Origin: an uncultured Bacteroidia bacterium
GTDB taxonomy: Bacteria; Bacteroidota; Bacteroidia; Bacteroidales; UBA932
Assembly: GCA_902792815.1 (NCBI GenBank)
Contig: CADBAY010000010.1
Location: 16,261 to 80,260, forward strand
DNA: 64,000 nucleotides
Direction of reading: 5' to 3'
This document shows, one piece after another, positions 9,636 to 18,784 of the stretch; the stretch's first letter is position 1; each line of letters opens with the position of its first letter. The position numbers and the translations under genes are program-made. Below the pieces are notes generated by a model that saw only the letters and a program-made list of their open reading frames with translations, was not told the DNA's origin and did no database searches.

Positions 9636-10694
9636 GTGCGAAAAACGATAATCATACTGACCGCAATACTGCTGGGATGCCCTTTCGCCCACTGCCAGTA
9701 CATCTACAAACTGCCTCCGCCTCAGGCACTTTACGCTCCTTGTGATACCGCCACGCTCTTCATAATCGGAGACGTGATGATGCATTCCAAGCAGCTCGGC
9801 TACGACCATAATACTTTCCTCCAATACATCCGTCCCCGCATGCAGGAGGCCGATTTCTGCATAGCCAACATGGAATTTCCGCTGGGCGGTCCGCCGTACA
9901 CCGGATACCCCGCCTTCTCGACCCCCGACTGGTATGCGGAATACCTTGCCCAATGCGGTGCCGACGTGTTCCTCGTCGCCAACAACCACGTGCTCGACAG
10001 GGGCCTTGCCGGACTGCGCCGCACCATCAAGGTTTACGACTCCATGTGCGACTCCCACGGCATACGCTACACCGGAATAGGCGACGAGCCGCTGATCATA
10101 CGCCGAAGGGGCCTCACGGTGGCCCTTGTCAACTTCACCTACGGCACCAACACCGGTCCCGAGACGTCAAAACCCGACGTGCTGAGAATGCGCCGCGACG
10201 ATGTGGCCAGATCCATCAGCAAGGCAAAAGAAGCCGGAGCCGACTTTATAGTGGCGCTCCCCCATTGGGGCACGGAATACTCCCTCAGGCACGACCAAAG
10301 CCAGGAATCGTGGGCTCGCTGGCTGGTCGCTCAAGGCTGCTGCGCCGTAGTGGGCAGCCATCCGCACGTAGTACAGGACACGACGCACATCGCCGGCGTA
10401 CCTGTAATCTACTCCCTCGGAAACGCCATTTCGAATATGAGCGCCGAGAACACCAGGCTCGAGCTTGCAGTGACCCTGCGCTTCATTTACGACCGTAACA
10501 GCCAGGTCAAAACCATGCTGGAGCCGCAGCTCGACTTTATGTGGTGCACCCTTCCGGAGCGCCTCACCGCAAGCTATGCCACAATATTCGTAGATGAATG
10601 GAAGGAGCGGCGCGGCGAGTGGATCGAGCCCGCCGACTTCGACAACATGATGGCAACTCTCAAACGGGTCAAATCAGCCACAGGCATTAAATAA
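9636..10694 (+). CDS. CapA-family (PGA_cap) metallophosphatase-like protein
   Basis: The protein of about 352 residues has a short signal peptide (ILTAILLGCPFAHCQ). One CapA/PgsA domain of the calcineurin-like superfamily follows: FIIGDVMMHSKQ, ADFCIANMEFPLGG, DVFLVANNHVLDRGLAG, IVALPHWGTEYS and CCAVVGSHPHVVQ. In Bacillus, CapA takes part in poly-gamma-glutamate synthesis or export, but related single-gene proteins in Bacteroidales have no assigned substrate. GTG at 9636 is preferred to TTG at 9630 because TTG lies inside the promoter element. The gene is monocistronic, with a hairpin terminator just behind it. Family is clear; function is uncertain. Confidence 0.82.
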   Translation: MRKTIIILTAILLGCPFAHCQYIYKLPPPQALYAPCDTATLFIIGDVMMHSKQLGYDHNTFLQYIRPRMQEADFCIANMEFPLGGPPYTGYPAFSTPDWYAEYLAQCGADVFLVANNHVLDRGLAGLRRTIKVYDSMCDSHGIRYTGIGDEPLIIRRRGLTVALVNFTYGTNTGPETSKPDVLRMRRDDVARSISKAKEAGADFIVALPHWGTEYSLRHDQSQESWARWLVAQGCCAVVGSHPHVVQDTTHIAGVPVIYSLGNAISNMSAENTRLELAVTLRFIYDRNSQVKTMLEPQLDFMWCTLPERLTASYATIFVDEWKERRGEWIEPADFDNMMATLKRVKSATGIK

Positions 10695-10697
10695 AAA

Positions 10698-10717
10698 CGG
10701 CAGGCCGAAGCCTGCCG
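10698..10717. terminator. Bidirectional hairpin terminator between convergent genes
   Basis: CGGCAGGC and GCCTGCCG form an 8-bp stem with a CGAA loop. The minus strand has a run of five T residues directly after the stem, serving the TPR gene. The plus side has the T-rich CTATTTGTTT. Confidence 0.85.
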
Positions 10718-10740
10718 CTATTTGTTTATGTGCCAAGCGC

Positions 10741-12063
10741 CTACTGCTGTGCGCCAGCTACCATTGCTGAATACTTTTCGTACTTCTGCTGATAAGACTC
10801 GTCAGCGGTACGGAAGCGGAAGCATGCATTCTTAAGATACTCTGCCACAGCCACTTTGGTATTCTCATCCTTGAGCACGTCAAGAGCTTTCTCGAAAGGC
10901 TCGATGCAAGCCTTGAGGCTGCTCTCGAACTTCTCTACCAGAGCCATGTACTTGGCGTCATCCATCTCGTTGCTTGCCTCCTCGGAGTACTTGATGGCCT
11001 GGTTGTAGAACATCTGGCCCTTGCCGATAAATCCGTAAGCGTAGTTAGGATCGATCTCGGCGCACTTGTCATAAGCTGCCACTGCGTCTTCGATCTTGCC
11101 CAGCTGGTTGCAGATGTTACCCTCGACATAGTAGAGAGAAGCATTGTTGGGCTCGTTCTTCTTGGCCTCGCCGAGCAGCTCAAACAGACGGTCGGTGCTG
11201 CCATTGTTGCTCAGGTAGTAGTTGATAAGGCCAACCAGGATGCTCTGGCTCTGAGGGAACTTCTGGAAGCCCTCCTCGAGGTAATCTTTGCTCTTCTCGG
11301 CATCACCGGCCTTCTCGGCAATGTCTGCCAGCTTGGCATAAGTCTCACCGTCCTCGCCGTAGTAGCCGATCTCCACGCTCTTCTCAAAGAATTCCTTTGC
11401 GCGGTCGTTGTTGCCGGCGAGCCATGCGGTGAAACCGGCGTTGTAGATGGAGTTGCTGTCCACCTGGCAAACAGGCTCGGCAGCGTTGGCGCGAGCAGCC
11501 TTCTCAAAGTAGTCGGAAGCCTTTGCGAGGTCGCCGAGAGTGTAGGCGGTGTAAGCCTCGTCGATGTACTTGCCGGCTATGGAGAGGATGGCTCCGGTGA
11601 TGTCTTTGGTCTTGGCGTGCTTGACATCCAGCTCGTTAGCCTTGCTGTAAGCTTCCAGGGCCATATCCAGTGCATTCTCGTACACAGGTTTGGTGATCTC
11701 AATCAGCCCAAGCTGACCGGCAGCGTTGAAGTAGTAGTTGCGGGTAGGATAGACCTCCTTGTCCCACTCCTGTCCACCAAGGGTGACCTTCTCTACGGAG
11801 ACGGGCTTCTCGTTGCCGGACACAAGCTGAAGCTCCTGACGGCTTGCGTTGATCCAGCCGTTGCCGGCGGGAGCATCGTAAGCATCGACCAAAGCCTTGC
11901 CGTACTTGATCCAGGTTGCGAACTTGGTGTTCTTCTTCGGATTCTCCACATCCTTCTTGGCGTTCTCCACTGCGTTCTGGGCTGCAGAGACTGATTTGAC
12001 CTGTGCGTTAACTGCCGAGGTCATCACGGCCAAAAGGGCCAAAACTGTAAAAATTCTTTTCAT
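10741..12063 (-). CDS. Secreted tetratricopeptide-repeat protein
   Basis: The 440-residue protein has a Sec signal peptide (MKRIFTVLALLAVMTSAVNAQ). A region of about 100 residues specific to this group follows, then several TPR units, for example DLAKASDYFEKAARANAAE, DNDRAKEFFEKSVEIG-like and KIEDAVAAYDKCAEIDPNYA. TPR proteins act as scaffolds; no enzymatic motif is seen. It lies 18 bases behind gyrA on the same strand and is probably co-transcribed or driven by a promoter inside gyrA. Binding partners cannot be deduced. Confidence 0.82.
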   Translation of the reverse strand: MKRIFTVLALLAVMTSAVNAQVKSVSAAQNAVENAKKDVENPKKNTKFATWIKYGKALVDAYDAPAGNGWINASRQELQLVSGNEKPVSVEKVTLGGQEWDKEVYPTRNYYFNAAGQLGLIEITKPVYENALDMALEAYSKANELDVKHAKTKDITGAILSIAGKYIDEAYTAYTLGDLAKASDYFEKAARANAAEPVCQVDSNSIYNAGFTAWLAGNNDRAKEFFEKSVEIGYYGEDGETYAKLADIAEKAGDAEKSKDYLEEGFQKFPQSQSILVGLINYYLSNNGSTDRLFELLGEAKKNEPNNASLYYVEGNICNQLGKIEDAVAAYDKCAEIDPNYAYGFIGKGQMFYNQAIKYSEEASNEMDDAKYMALVEKFESSLKACIEPFEKALDVLKDENTKVAVAEYLKNACFRFRTADESYQQKYEKYSAMVAGAQQ

Positions 12064-12081
12064 CGCTATAAGATTTTTGTA

Positions 12082-14601
12082 TTATTCAACGTTCTCTTCG
12101 CTAGTATTATCCGATTCTTCTCCGGAATCCTCGGCTCCAGCCACCGGGCAGACTGCTGCAATTGAATCTCCCTCGCGTATGGCTATCAGCTTGACGCCTT
12201 GTGTGGCGCGGCCAGCAACCCTGATGTCCTGAACTGCCATCCTTATGGTCAGACCGGATTTGTTGATAATCATCAGGTCATTATCTTCAGTTACGGACTT
12301 AATTGCAACAAGCGGGCCAGTTTTTTCGGTGATGTTGATGGTACGCACTCCCTTGGCTCCGCGGGCAGTCTTGCGGTACTCCTCGGGGGCGGTCCTCTTG
12401 CCGAAGCCGTTCTCGCTGACTACCAGCACGGTACGCTGTGCTGCATCCTCAGCTGAAGGGTCCAGTGAGATGGCGCCGATGACCTCGTCGTCATCGTCGA
12501 TATTTATTCCGCGCACACCGCTCGAACCGCGGCCCAGGCTCCTGAGCTCCGCCTCGTCGAAGCGGCAGCAGCGGCCCTTGCGGGCGGCGATCATAATCTC
12601 GTGGCGGCCGTCGGTAAGCAGGGCGTCGAGAAGCTCGTCTCCCTCGCGGATGTTGATGGCTATGATACCCTTGTTGAAGCTGCGGGAGTTGGTGTAGTCG
12701 GCCAGGTCGGTCTTTTTGATCACACCCCTCTTGGTCACCAGGATCACGTAACGCTCGGCATCCATATCGGCATTCTTGGGCAGAGGGATGTTGAGGTAGG
12801 TGCGGATCTTATCTTCAGCGTCGATGGCAAGGAGGTTCTGGACGGCGCGGCCCTTGGATGTGCGGGTGCCCTCGGGCAACTCGTACACCTTCTTGCAGTA
12901 GCGTACGCCCTTGTCGGTGAAGAACAGCATCACCGAATGCATATTGGCCACATAGATGTGCTCTATGAAGTCCTCGTCGCGCGTGGAGCTGGCCTTCTTG
13001 CCCACTCCGCCGCGGCTCTGGGTACGGAATTCGGCCAGAGGGGTGCGCTTGATGTAACCCATGTGCGATATGGTAATGACCACATCCTCGTCGGGATAGA
13101 AATCCTCGGGGTTGAACTCGTCGGCGCTGAGGGTGATTTCGGTACGGCGAGGGTCGCTGTACTTGGCCTTCATCTCGGCGGATTCCTGCTTGACTATGGC
13201 AAGCTGCTCGGCCTCGCTGGAGAGAATCTGGCGGCAACGGGCGATGAACTTCTCGAGCTCGTCGTATTCTGCCTGCAGACGCTCTTTTTCGAGTCCGGTG
13301 AGCTGGCGCAGACGCATCTCCACGATGGCCGTGGCCTGAATCTCGGTAAATCCGAACGTTGCCATAAGCTCGGCCTTGGCGTCATCGACGCTCTTGGAGT
13401 GGCGGATTATGGCTACGATCTCGTCGATTACGTCGATGGCTTTGAGCAGGCCTTCCAGGATGTGGGCGCGCTTGAGAGCCTTGTCGAGCTCGAACTTGGT
13501 GCGGCGCACCACAACCTCGTGGCGGAATTCCACGAAGTTCTCTATCATCTCCTTGAGGGAGAGAGTGCGGGGACGGCCTTTCACCAGAGCCACGTTGTTT
13601 ATGGCGAAGCTCGACTGAAGGGCGGTGTACTTGAACAGGGTATTCAGCACCACGTTGGAGTTGGCGCCCATCTTGAGAGGAATTTCGATACGTATGCCCT
13701 CGCGGTTGGTGAGCTCGAGCAGGTCGGCTATGCCCTCTATCTTCTTGTCACGCACAAGCTCGCCGATGTGGGCGATCATGTCGCGCTTGTTGACCATGTA
13801 CGGGATTTCGGTGACGACTATGGTCTCGCGGCCGTTGTCGGCGACTTCGATCTCGGTCTTGGCGCGGACCACCACCCTGCCGCGGCCGGTGCTGTATGCA
13901 TCAACTATGCCCTGACGGCCCATGATAATACCTCCGGTGGGGAAATCGGGGCCCTTGACGTATTCCATCAGCTCCTCGGTGGTAATGTCGGGATTGTCGA
14001 TGTAGGCACAGATAGCGTCACATATTTCGCCAAGGTTGTGCGGGGCCATGTTGGTGGCCATACCGACGGCGATTCCGCTGGAACCGTTGAGAAGGAGCAA
14101 AGGAAGCTTGGTGGGCAGCACGGTGGGCTCCTGGAGGGAGTCGTCGAAGTTGAGTGCCATATCCACCGTATCTTTGTCGATGTCGGCAAGAATATCTTCC
14201 GTCATTTTGGCCAGCTTGGCCTCGGTGTATCGCATCGCCGCCACGGGGTCGCCGTCCATGGAACCGAAGTTACCCTGTCCGAAAATAAGCGGATAACGCT
14301 GGTTCCAAGGCTGCGCCAGACGCGCCATGGCGTCGTAAACGCTGGAGTCGCCGTGGGGATGATATTTACCCAGAACTTCACCTACAATACGGGCGGACTT
14401 TTTGGTCTGGCCGCTGAAGTTCAGGCCCAGGCCGTCCATTCCGAAAAGAACGCGGCGCTGCACGGGCTTAAGGCCGTCCCTCACGTCCGGGAGGGCACGT
14501 GACACTATGACGGACATCGAATAATCGATGTATGCAGTGCGCATTTCGTGGTCTATTTCAACAGGCTCTATATAGCCATGCACGATTTCTTCACTATCCA
14601 T
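12082..14601 (-). CDS. gyrA: DNA gyrase subunit A
   Basis: The 839-residue breakage-reunion subunit introduces negative supercoils together with GyrB. The N-terminal winged helix carries the catalytic Tyr125 ([10 protein letters not shown]). The quinolone-resistance region reads [17 protein letters not shown] with Ser86 and Asp90, the residues usually found in susceptible strains. A coiled-coil tower and the C-terminal beta-pinwheel follow. The GyrA box, QRRGGKG in E. coli, reads as the looser QSRGGVGKK. The C-terminus ends in an acidic tail ([16 protein letters not shown]). The start has a TAACTTTG element about 25 nt upstream. Confidence 0.98.
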   Translation of the reverse strand: MDSEEIVHGYIEPVEIDHEMRTAYIDYSMSVIVSRALPDVRDGLKPVQRRVLFGMDGLGLNFSGQTKKSARIVGEVLGKYHPHGDSSVYDAMARLAQPWNQRYPLIFGQGNFGSMDGDPVAAMRYTEAKLAKMTEDILADIDKDTVDMALNFDDSLQEPTVLPTKLPLLLLNGSSGIAVGMATNMAPHNLGEICDAICAYIDNPDITTEELMEYVKGPDFPTGGIIMGRQGIVDAYSTGRGRVVVRAKTEIEVADNGRETIVVTEIPYMVNKRDMIAHIGELVRDKKIEGIADLLELTNREGIRIEIPLKMGANSNVVLNTLFKYTALQSSFAINNVALVKGRPRTLSLKEMIENFVEFRHEVVVRRTKFELDKALKRAHILEGLLKAIDVIDEIVAIIRHSKSVDDAKAELMATFGFTEIQATAIVEMRLRQLTGLEKERLQAEYDELEKFIARCRQILSSEAEQLAIVKQESAEMKAKYSDPRRTEITLSADEFNPEDFYPDEDVVITISHMGYIKRTPLAEFRTQSRGGVGKKASSTRDEDFIEHIYVANMHSVMLFFTDKGVRYCKKVYELPEGTRTSKGRAVQNLLAIDAEDKIRTYLNIPLPKNADMDAERYVILVTKRGVIKKTDLADYTNSRSFNKGIIAINIREGDELLDALLTDGRHEIMIAARKGRCCRFDEAELRSLGRGSSGVRGINIDDDDEVIGAISLDPSAEDAAQRTVLVVSENGFGKRTAPEEYRKTARGAKGVRTINITEKTGPLVAIKSVTEDNDLMIINKSGLTIRMAVQDIRVAGRATQGVKLIAIREGDSIAAVCPVAGAEDSGEESDNTSEENVE

Positions 14602-14625
14602 AAATTAACTATGCTTATAAACATA

Positions 14626-14633
14626 CAAAGTTA
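14626..14633 (-). promoter_or_regulatory. -7 promoter element (TAACTTTG) of gyrA
   Basis: The minus strand reads TAACTTTG. It lies 25 nt from the gyrA ATG, giving a leader of about 20 nt, longer than most in this window. Confidence 0.6.
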
Positions 14634-14655
14634 ATAAAAATTTAGGAAAAATTGC

Positions 14656-14663
14656 CATATTTG
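14656..14663 (+). promoter_or_regulatory. Probable -7 element (CATATTTG) of the Clp-N protein gene
   Basis: CATATTTG matches TAnnTTTG except for the first base and ends 4 bases before the ATG at 14668. It is divergent with the gyrA promoter. Confidence 0.45.
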
Positions 14664-14667
14664 CGGC

Positions 14668-15228
14668 ATGGATTTAAGCTTTTCGGAAGAATTTCTGCAA
14701 GTTCTCGAAGTGAGCCGTGACGAGGCTCTGCGCACCGGCTGGCACAACATCTGCCCCGACCATATAATGCTCGCAATTTTACGGCTCGGCAGCCCCCGTA
14801 TCAGCGCTGCGCTGGAGGGTGCCGGTGTCGATCCGAGTCTCTTTAAGGAGAGCATAGACGAGGCCATTTTCATCAGCGAGCAGGTACCTTGGAGCGAGCG
14901 CGGAACCATCAACCTGTCGGACTCTTCCCTCTCGATGCTCCAGCACGCATCGCTTGAGGCCGCACGCTGCCACGACAACAGCCTCTCGCCCCTGCATTTC
15001 CTGCTGGCGGTATGCCGCATAGCAGGATGCTACAGCCACGACTTCCTGAGCACGCACGGCGTAGGCCTGAGGCCGCTCATAGAGGGCGCCGGAGAAGATT
15101 GGAGCCTCTACGGGCTCGCCCCCATGGAGAAAAGCGAAGCCGCAGCCCCGGACCCTCAGGCCCTGGCCGCGGCTATCGAGCAACGCATCCGCGAAGGTTA
15201 TACAACCGACAATCCTATAGTCAGTTAG
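14668..15228 (+). CDS. Stand-alone Clp N-terminal (ClpC/ClpB N-type) repeat protein
   Basis: The 186-residue protein has two Clp_N repeats (FSEEFLQVLEVSRDEALRTG with PDHIMLAILRLGSPRI, then LSMLQHASLEAARCHDNSLS with HFLLAV) and a tail of about 50 residues. No AAA+ module is present. In ClpC and ClpB this domain binds substrates or adaptors. A free copy could act as an adaptor, a decoy or a binding module for an unfoldase encoded elsewhere; this is inference. It is divergently transcribed from gyrA. Its stop codon overlaps the stop of the convergent uridine phosphorylase gene by 4 bases. Confidence 0.75.
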   Translation: MDLSFSEEFLQVLEVSRDEALRTGWHNICPDHIMLAILRLGSPRISAALEGAGVDPSLFKESIDEAIFISEQVPWSERGTINLSDSSLSMLQHASLEAARCHDNSLSPLHFLLAVCRIAGCYSHDFLSTHGVGLRPLIEGAGEDWSLYGLAPMEKSEAAAPDPQALAAAIEQRIREGYTTDNPIVS

Positions 15229-16094
15229 GCTGTCATACGGTCCAGCGCCAGCTGAACCAGCTGTGCCACGCGGGGCTTATAATCGGTGTTGGCATCTTTG
15301 AGATACCTGTGAGCGATGGCGCAGCACACGGTACCGGCATTGTGCCCGAGCTTGGCAGCCATACCCGCCAGAGCCGAACCTTCCATCTCGAAATTGGTAA
15401 TCTTGTACCCCTTGAAAGAGAACGACTCGAAGTCTTCGAGCATATTGGGCATTGCAAGGCCCTGGCGTACCACGCGCCCCTGAGGCCCGTAGAAGCCGGA
15501 AGCGGAGATGGTCATACCCTTGACCGTGCAGTCGATGAACCTGTCGATGATGGCCTGCCCGGCACGCACGAAGTAAGGATCGGGAAGGTGCTTGTTCCAG
15601 TGCACATGCTCTTTGAAAGCATCTTCAAAGTCCTGCAGGGCGATGCTCTCACGGTTTTCATACCAGTTGAGAAGGCCGTCGCAACCTACGGAAATATGTG
15701 AGAAGATAAACGATCCGAGGGGAATCTCGGGCTGAATGGCGCCGCAGGTGCCGATGCGAAGGATGTTCAAGGTCTTGTGCTCGGGCTTTACCTCGCGGGT
15801 ATTGAAGTCAACGTTGGCCAGGGCATCCAGCTCGGTCATCACAATGTCGATATTGTCGGTGCCTATACCGGTAGAGAGAGCGGTCACCTTCTTGCCGTTG
15901 TAAATGCCCGTAGCCCAAACGAACTCGCGGGACGCACCTTCACACTCAATGGAGGAGAAATAAGACTTGACCATGGCCACGCGGCCGGGGTCGCCGACCA
16001 GGATAACAGTGTCGGCCAGCTGCTCGGGACGGATGTGCAGATGGAATACAGAACCGTCGCCGTTGATAATGAGTTCAGATTCGGGAATACGCAT
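15225..16094 (-). CDS. udp: Nucleoside (uridine-type) phosphorylase
   Basis: The 289-residue protein of the PNP/UDP phosphorylase superfamily splits a pyrimidine nucleoside with phosphate to free the base for salvage. Motifs are VILVGDPGRVAMV (phosphate loop), VTALSTGIGTDNIDIVMTEL, ILRIGTCGAIQPEIPLGS and NFEMEGSALAGMAAKLGH (ribose-contacting Glu-Met-Glu). ATG at 16094 is used; an upstream in-frame start would add 26 residues unlike the family and would overlap the preceding gene. It is third in an operon behind the LytTR and DUF4293 genes. Exact nucleoside preference cannot be read from sequence. Confidence 0.85.
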   Translation of the reverse strand: MRIPESELIINGDGSVFHLHIRPEQLADTVILVGDPGRVAMVKSYFSSIECEGASREFVWATGIYNGKKVTALSTGIGTDNIDIVMTELDALANVDFNTREVKPEHKTLNILRIGTCGAIQPEIPLGSFIFSHISVGCDGLLNWYENRESIALQDFEDAFKEHVHWNKHLPDPYFVRAGQAIIDRFIDCTVKGMTISASGFYGPQGRVVRQGLAMPNMLEDFESFSFKGYKITNFEMEGSALAGMAAKLGHNAGTVCCAIAHRYLKDANTDYKPRVAQLVQLALDRMTA

Positions 16095-16105
16095 AATATT
16101 GAATT

Positions 16106-16510
16106 TTAGTGTTTTCTGCGATTTGAAGAACGAAGGCGCGAGGAACTTCTGACCAGAAGCTCGTCCGCCCAAATGGCACGTGCGGCAAGCACATCAAGTA
16201 TGATGGCCACGAAGGGGAATATCGCCGGGACGTGAAAAACCGGATTGTTGCCGGTGATGATGAAGTCTACCACAAGCCAAGCCTGGAAAGCCAGGGTAAT
16301 GAGGGCGGCCAGCACGGTGGTACGCACCTGGAATACCCTGAAGCGCCAGGTAGTGAGGGCAAGGAGATGGAGCAAAGTGACTACAGAGAGGAGCACGGCG
16401 TAAGGCCAATAAGACACAAAGCTTATATCTCCTGCCTTGTCACAAAAGAACATTGCGCCCAGAAGGGCGGTGGAAATAGCCAGATAAAGGGTTTGAACTC
16501 TCTGCCACAT
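16106..16510 (-). CDS. DUF4293 family membrane protein
   Basis: The 134-residue membrane protein has four hydrophobic helices, the usual DUF4293 opening (MWQRVQTLYLAIS) and a basic tail (SSSRLRSSNRRKH). DUF4293 is found almost only in Bacteroidota and has no known function. It begins 2 bases after the LytTR gene ends and precedes the phosphorylase by 11 bases, so the three are one transcript. Confidence 0.8.
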   Translation of the reverse strand: MWQRVQTLYLAISTALLGAMFFCDKAGDISFVSYWPYAVLLSVVTLLHLLALTTWRFRVFQVRTTVLAALITLAFQAWLVVDFIITGNNPVFHVPAIFPFVAIILDVLAARAIWADELLVRSSSRLRSSNRRKH

Positions 16511-16512
16511 AA

Positions 16513-17397
16513 TCAGATACGCGAATTGAAGCGGGCCAGAACGGCCTGCTCGTAAGTCTTTGAAACCGGGATTTGCGGAGTGGCGTCGCTCTCCAGGTCG
16601 AGGATGTACCCATCACGCGAGGAACTTAGCAGACGCACCTTCCGTATGTTAACTATAAATTTTCGGTGACAGCGAACCAGGTCGCTGTCGGCAAAACTGT
16701 CTTCAACCGTCTTGAGACGGCAACGGAGCATGTATTTCTTCATCGTGCCCGTGCTGTCGGTGTACCACACCTGGATGTAATTGTCGTCCGACTCGATAAA
16801 GTACAGATTATCCGAGTGAATGGAGAACTTGAGCACTCCGGAGTTATCGAAAAGGGTTATGCGCCTGTCGGCCACGGGGTAAGCGGGGGCATCGCTCACC
16901 ACATTGTCGTAGTTCATCAGGCGTATGGTATTGTCTTTCTCTTCAAGCATAAAATACTGCCCCGAAAGCACGTAGGGAATGGCCAGCGAGATGGTGGTAT
17001 AGACCACGGCGCTGAGGAACAGCGGCCAGAAGCTTGTATGCTCCAGGTTGATGATGCCGAACTTGTGCCCTTCCAGCGTGAAAAAGGTGTAAAGCAAAGC
17101 TATTACCAGCACCTCGGCAACATCCCACAGGATAAAATGCAGGTAGGTAAAATTCTCCGAGTTCCGCATGATGTACTGCCCTACTTTGCTGAAGCACACT
17201 ATGGCAAGCGAGATGGCGTAAAACACCACGGTAAAGAGGAAGGCCTCGCTGCGCCCGAGGTTAAACCAGGCGTTGTGCGAAAAAGGCACGCTCACCAGCA
17301 GGAACACCAAAGAGAAAAAGGCCGCGAAAGTCACGGTCATTATCAGCTGGTGTTTACCCAGAAGCACCTTTGGAAACTGGTCCTTGAGTGAGTGCAT
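16513..17397 (-). CDS. Membrane-anchored LytTR-domain regulator
   Basis: The 294-residue protein has six probable membrane helices in residues 15-160. A C-terminal LytTR DNA-binding domain follows at about residues 195-292 (NLYFIESDDNYIQVWYTDST, RCRLKTVEDSFADSDLVRCHRKFIVNIRKV). LytTR domains bind short direct repeats upstream of targets. With no receiver domain, the membrane part probably senses directly. It heads the operon with DUF4293 and udp, and a -7 element ends 9 nt before its ATG. Target genes are unknown. Confidence 0.85.
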   Translation of the reverse strand: MHSLKDQFPKVLLGKHQLIMTVTFAAFFSLVFLLVSVPFSHNAWFNLGRSEAFLFTVVFYAISLAIVCFSKVGQYIMRNSENFTYLHFILWDVAEVLVIALLYTFFTLEGHKFGIINLEHTSFWPLFLSAVVYTTISLAIPYVLSGQYFMLEEKDNTIRLMNYDNVVSDAPAYPVADRRITLFDNSGVLKFSIHSDNLYFIESDDNYIQVWYTDSTGTMKKYMLRCRLKTVEDSFADSDLVRCHRKFIVNIRKVRLLSSSRDGYILDLESDATPQIPVSKTYEQAVLARFNSRI

Positions 17398-17405
17398 AGC
17401 TTCTG

Positions 17406-17413
17406 CAAATATA
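17406..17413 (-). promoter_or_regulatory. -7 promoter element (TATATTTG) of the LytTR operon
   Basis: The minus strand reads TATATTTG, 9 nt from the ATG at 17397. It is divergent with the fabF promoter 11 bases away. Confidence 0.6.
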
Positions 17414-17424
17414 TGAAAAATTTG

Positions 17425-17432
17425 TATATTTG
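17425..17432 (+). promoter_or_regulatory. -7 promoter element (TATATTTG) of fabF
   Basis: TATATTTG lies 21 nt before the fabF ATG and gives a leader of about 15 nt. Confidence 0.6.
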
Positions 17433-17452
17433 CGGCCTAATACAAACCCGTT

Positions 17453-18697
17453 ATGAGCAAAAGAGTAGTCGTCACCGGACTGGGCGTCCTGTCATGCGTC
17501 GGAAACGATGTAAAGAGTTTTTGGAGCAACCTTAAGAACGGTGTATGCGGTATTGATTATATAAACGAATTCCCCACTGACGGCCTTCCAGTAAAGATCG
17601 CCGGCAAGATACGCAACTTCAATCCCGAAGAATACGGCATGGACAAGGCCTTTGTCCGCAAGCAGGATCCCTTCACGGTTTTCGCCATGGCCTCCGCCTG
17701 GCAGGCCATGAACGACTCCGGACTGGTGTCGGGAGAGAACATCGAGCCCGGCAGGCTATCGACCTACGTAAGCTCCGGAATCGGCGGATTCGAAACCATT
17801 CAGCGTGAAGTGACCAAAATGGTGGAAGATCCCAGCGGACAGTGGATTTCTCCCCTCTTCGTCCCTACCATGATTGCCGATATGGCAGGAGGCCAGATTG
17901 CCATTAAATACGGTGCGCAAGGCTCATGCATCGGTATCGTCACCGCCTGCGCCACCGCCACCCACTCCATCGGAGAAGCTTTCAGGGCCATCAAGCACGG
18001 CTACACCGACGCAGTCATTGCTGGAGGCACCGACCATTGCGCCATTCCCATAGGAGCCGCGGCATTCGGTAACGCCCGAGCGCTTACCCGCGCCGAGGAT
18101 CCCCAGCGCGCCAGCCTGCCCTTCAATGCCAACAGGGGCGGATTCGTAATGGCCGACGGCAGCGCCGTCCTCATCCTTGAAGAGCTTGAGCACGCACTCA
18201 AGCGCGGTGCGCATATATATGCCGAGGTTACCGGTTACGGGAGCACCTGCGACGCATACCACGCCACGGCACCACGTCCGGACGGAAGCACCCAGGCTGC
18301 CTGTATCAGGGAGGCCCTCGACCAGACCGGCTACGACCCCGAGAAGGACTGCGTGTATATCAATGCCCACGGTACCGGTACCAAGCTGAACGACGTGGCC
18401 GAAACCGCGGCATACAAAATCGCCTTCGGGGAGAGCGCCTACAAGATTCATATCAGCAGCACCAAGTCGATGCACGGGCATATGTTCGGAGCATCGGGCG
18501 CAGCGGAGGCCATTGCGGCCATCCTGGCGCTCGAAGAGGGCATCGTACCCCCGACCATCAACCTTGATACTCCCGATCCGGAGTGTGACCTTGACTATAC
18601 GCCCAACAAGGCGGTGAAGGCTCCGCTTACGCTCAGCCTTTCCGACTCTTTCGGGTTCGGCGGACATAACGCCTGCCTGGCGTTCAGGAAGCTATAA
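17453..18697 (+). CDS. fabF: Beta-ketoacyl-ACP synthase II
   Basis: The 414-residue condensing enzyme of type II fatty acid synthesis extends acyl-ACP with malonyl-ACP. The catalytic Cys166 lies in IGIVTACATATHS. The two active-site His residues lie in INAHGTGTKLND and STKSMHGHMFGASGA. The C-terminal glycine-rich SDSFGFGGHNACLAFRKL is intact. No acyl carrier protein gene is adjacent, so this copy is outside the usual acpP-fabF pair and could serve a special pathway, though all motifs look canonical. It converges on prfA across a long perfect inverted repeat. Confidence 0.92.
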   Translation: MSKRVVVTGLGVLSCVGNDVKSFWSNLKNGVCGIDYINEFPTDGLPVKIAGKIRNFNPEEYGMDKAFVRKQDPFTVFAMASAWQAMNDSGLVSGENIEPGRLSTYVSSGIGGFETIQREVTKMVEDPSGQWISPLFVPTMIADMAGGQIAIKYGAQGSCIGIVTACATATHSIGEAFRAIKHGYTDAVIAGGTDHCAIPIGAAAFGNARALTRAEDPQRASLPFNANRGGFVMADGSAVLILEELEHALKRGAHIYAEVTGYGSTCDAYHATAPRPDGSTQAACIREALDQTGYDPEKDCVYINAHGTGTKLNDVAETAAYKIAFGESAYKIHISSTKSMHGHMFGASGAAEAIAAILALEEGIVPPTINLDTPDPECDLDYTPNKAVKAPLTLSLSDSFGFGGHNACLAFRKL

Positions 18698-18700
18698 TAC

Positions 18701-18776
18701 AGTCAGAAACAGAAGCAGTGCCGGCGCCCCATAGAACTTGGTAAAAGGGGCGCCGGCACTGCTTCTGTTTCTGACT
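18701..18776. repeat. Perfect 30-bp inverted repeat between fabF and prfA
   Basis: The left arm 18701-18730 and right arm 18747-18776 are exact reverse complements over 30 bases, separated by a 16-base loop (ATAGAACTTGGTAAAA). The arms contain GTGCCGGCGCCCC. The hairpin fills almost all of the 87 bases between the two convergent stop codons. There is no T-run on either side, so it is not a standard intrinsic terminator. Confidence 0.95.
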
Positions 18777-18784
18777 CCAGCTGT

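Noticed and set aside
12082-14601. Quinolone-resistance substitution in gyrA
   Set aside because: Ser86 and Asp90 are the unmutated residues.
16106-16172. Longer N-terminus for the uridine phosphorylase gene
   Set aside because: The extra 26 residues do not resemble the family and would overlap DUF4293; ATG at 16094 matches family length.
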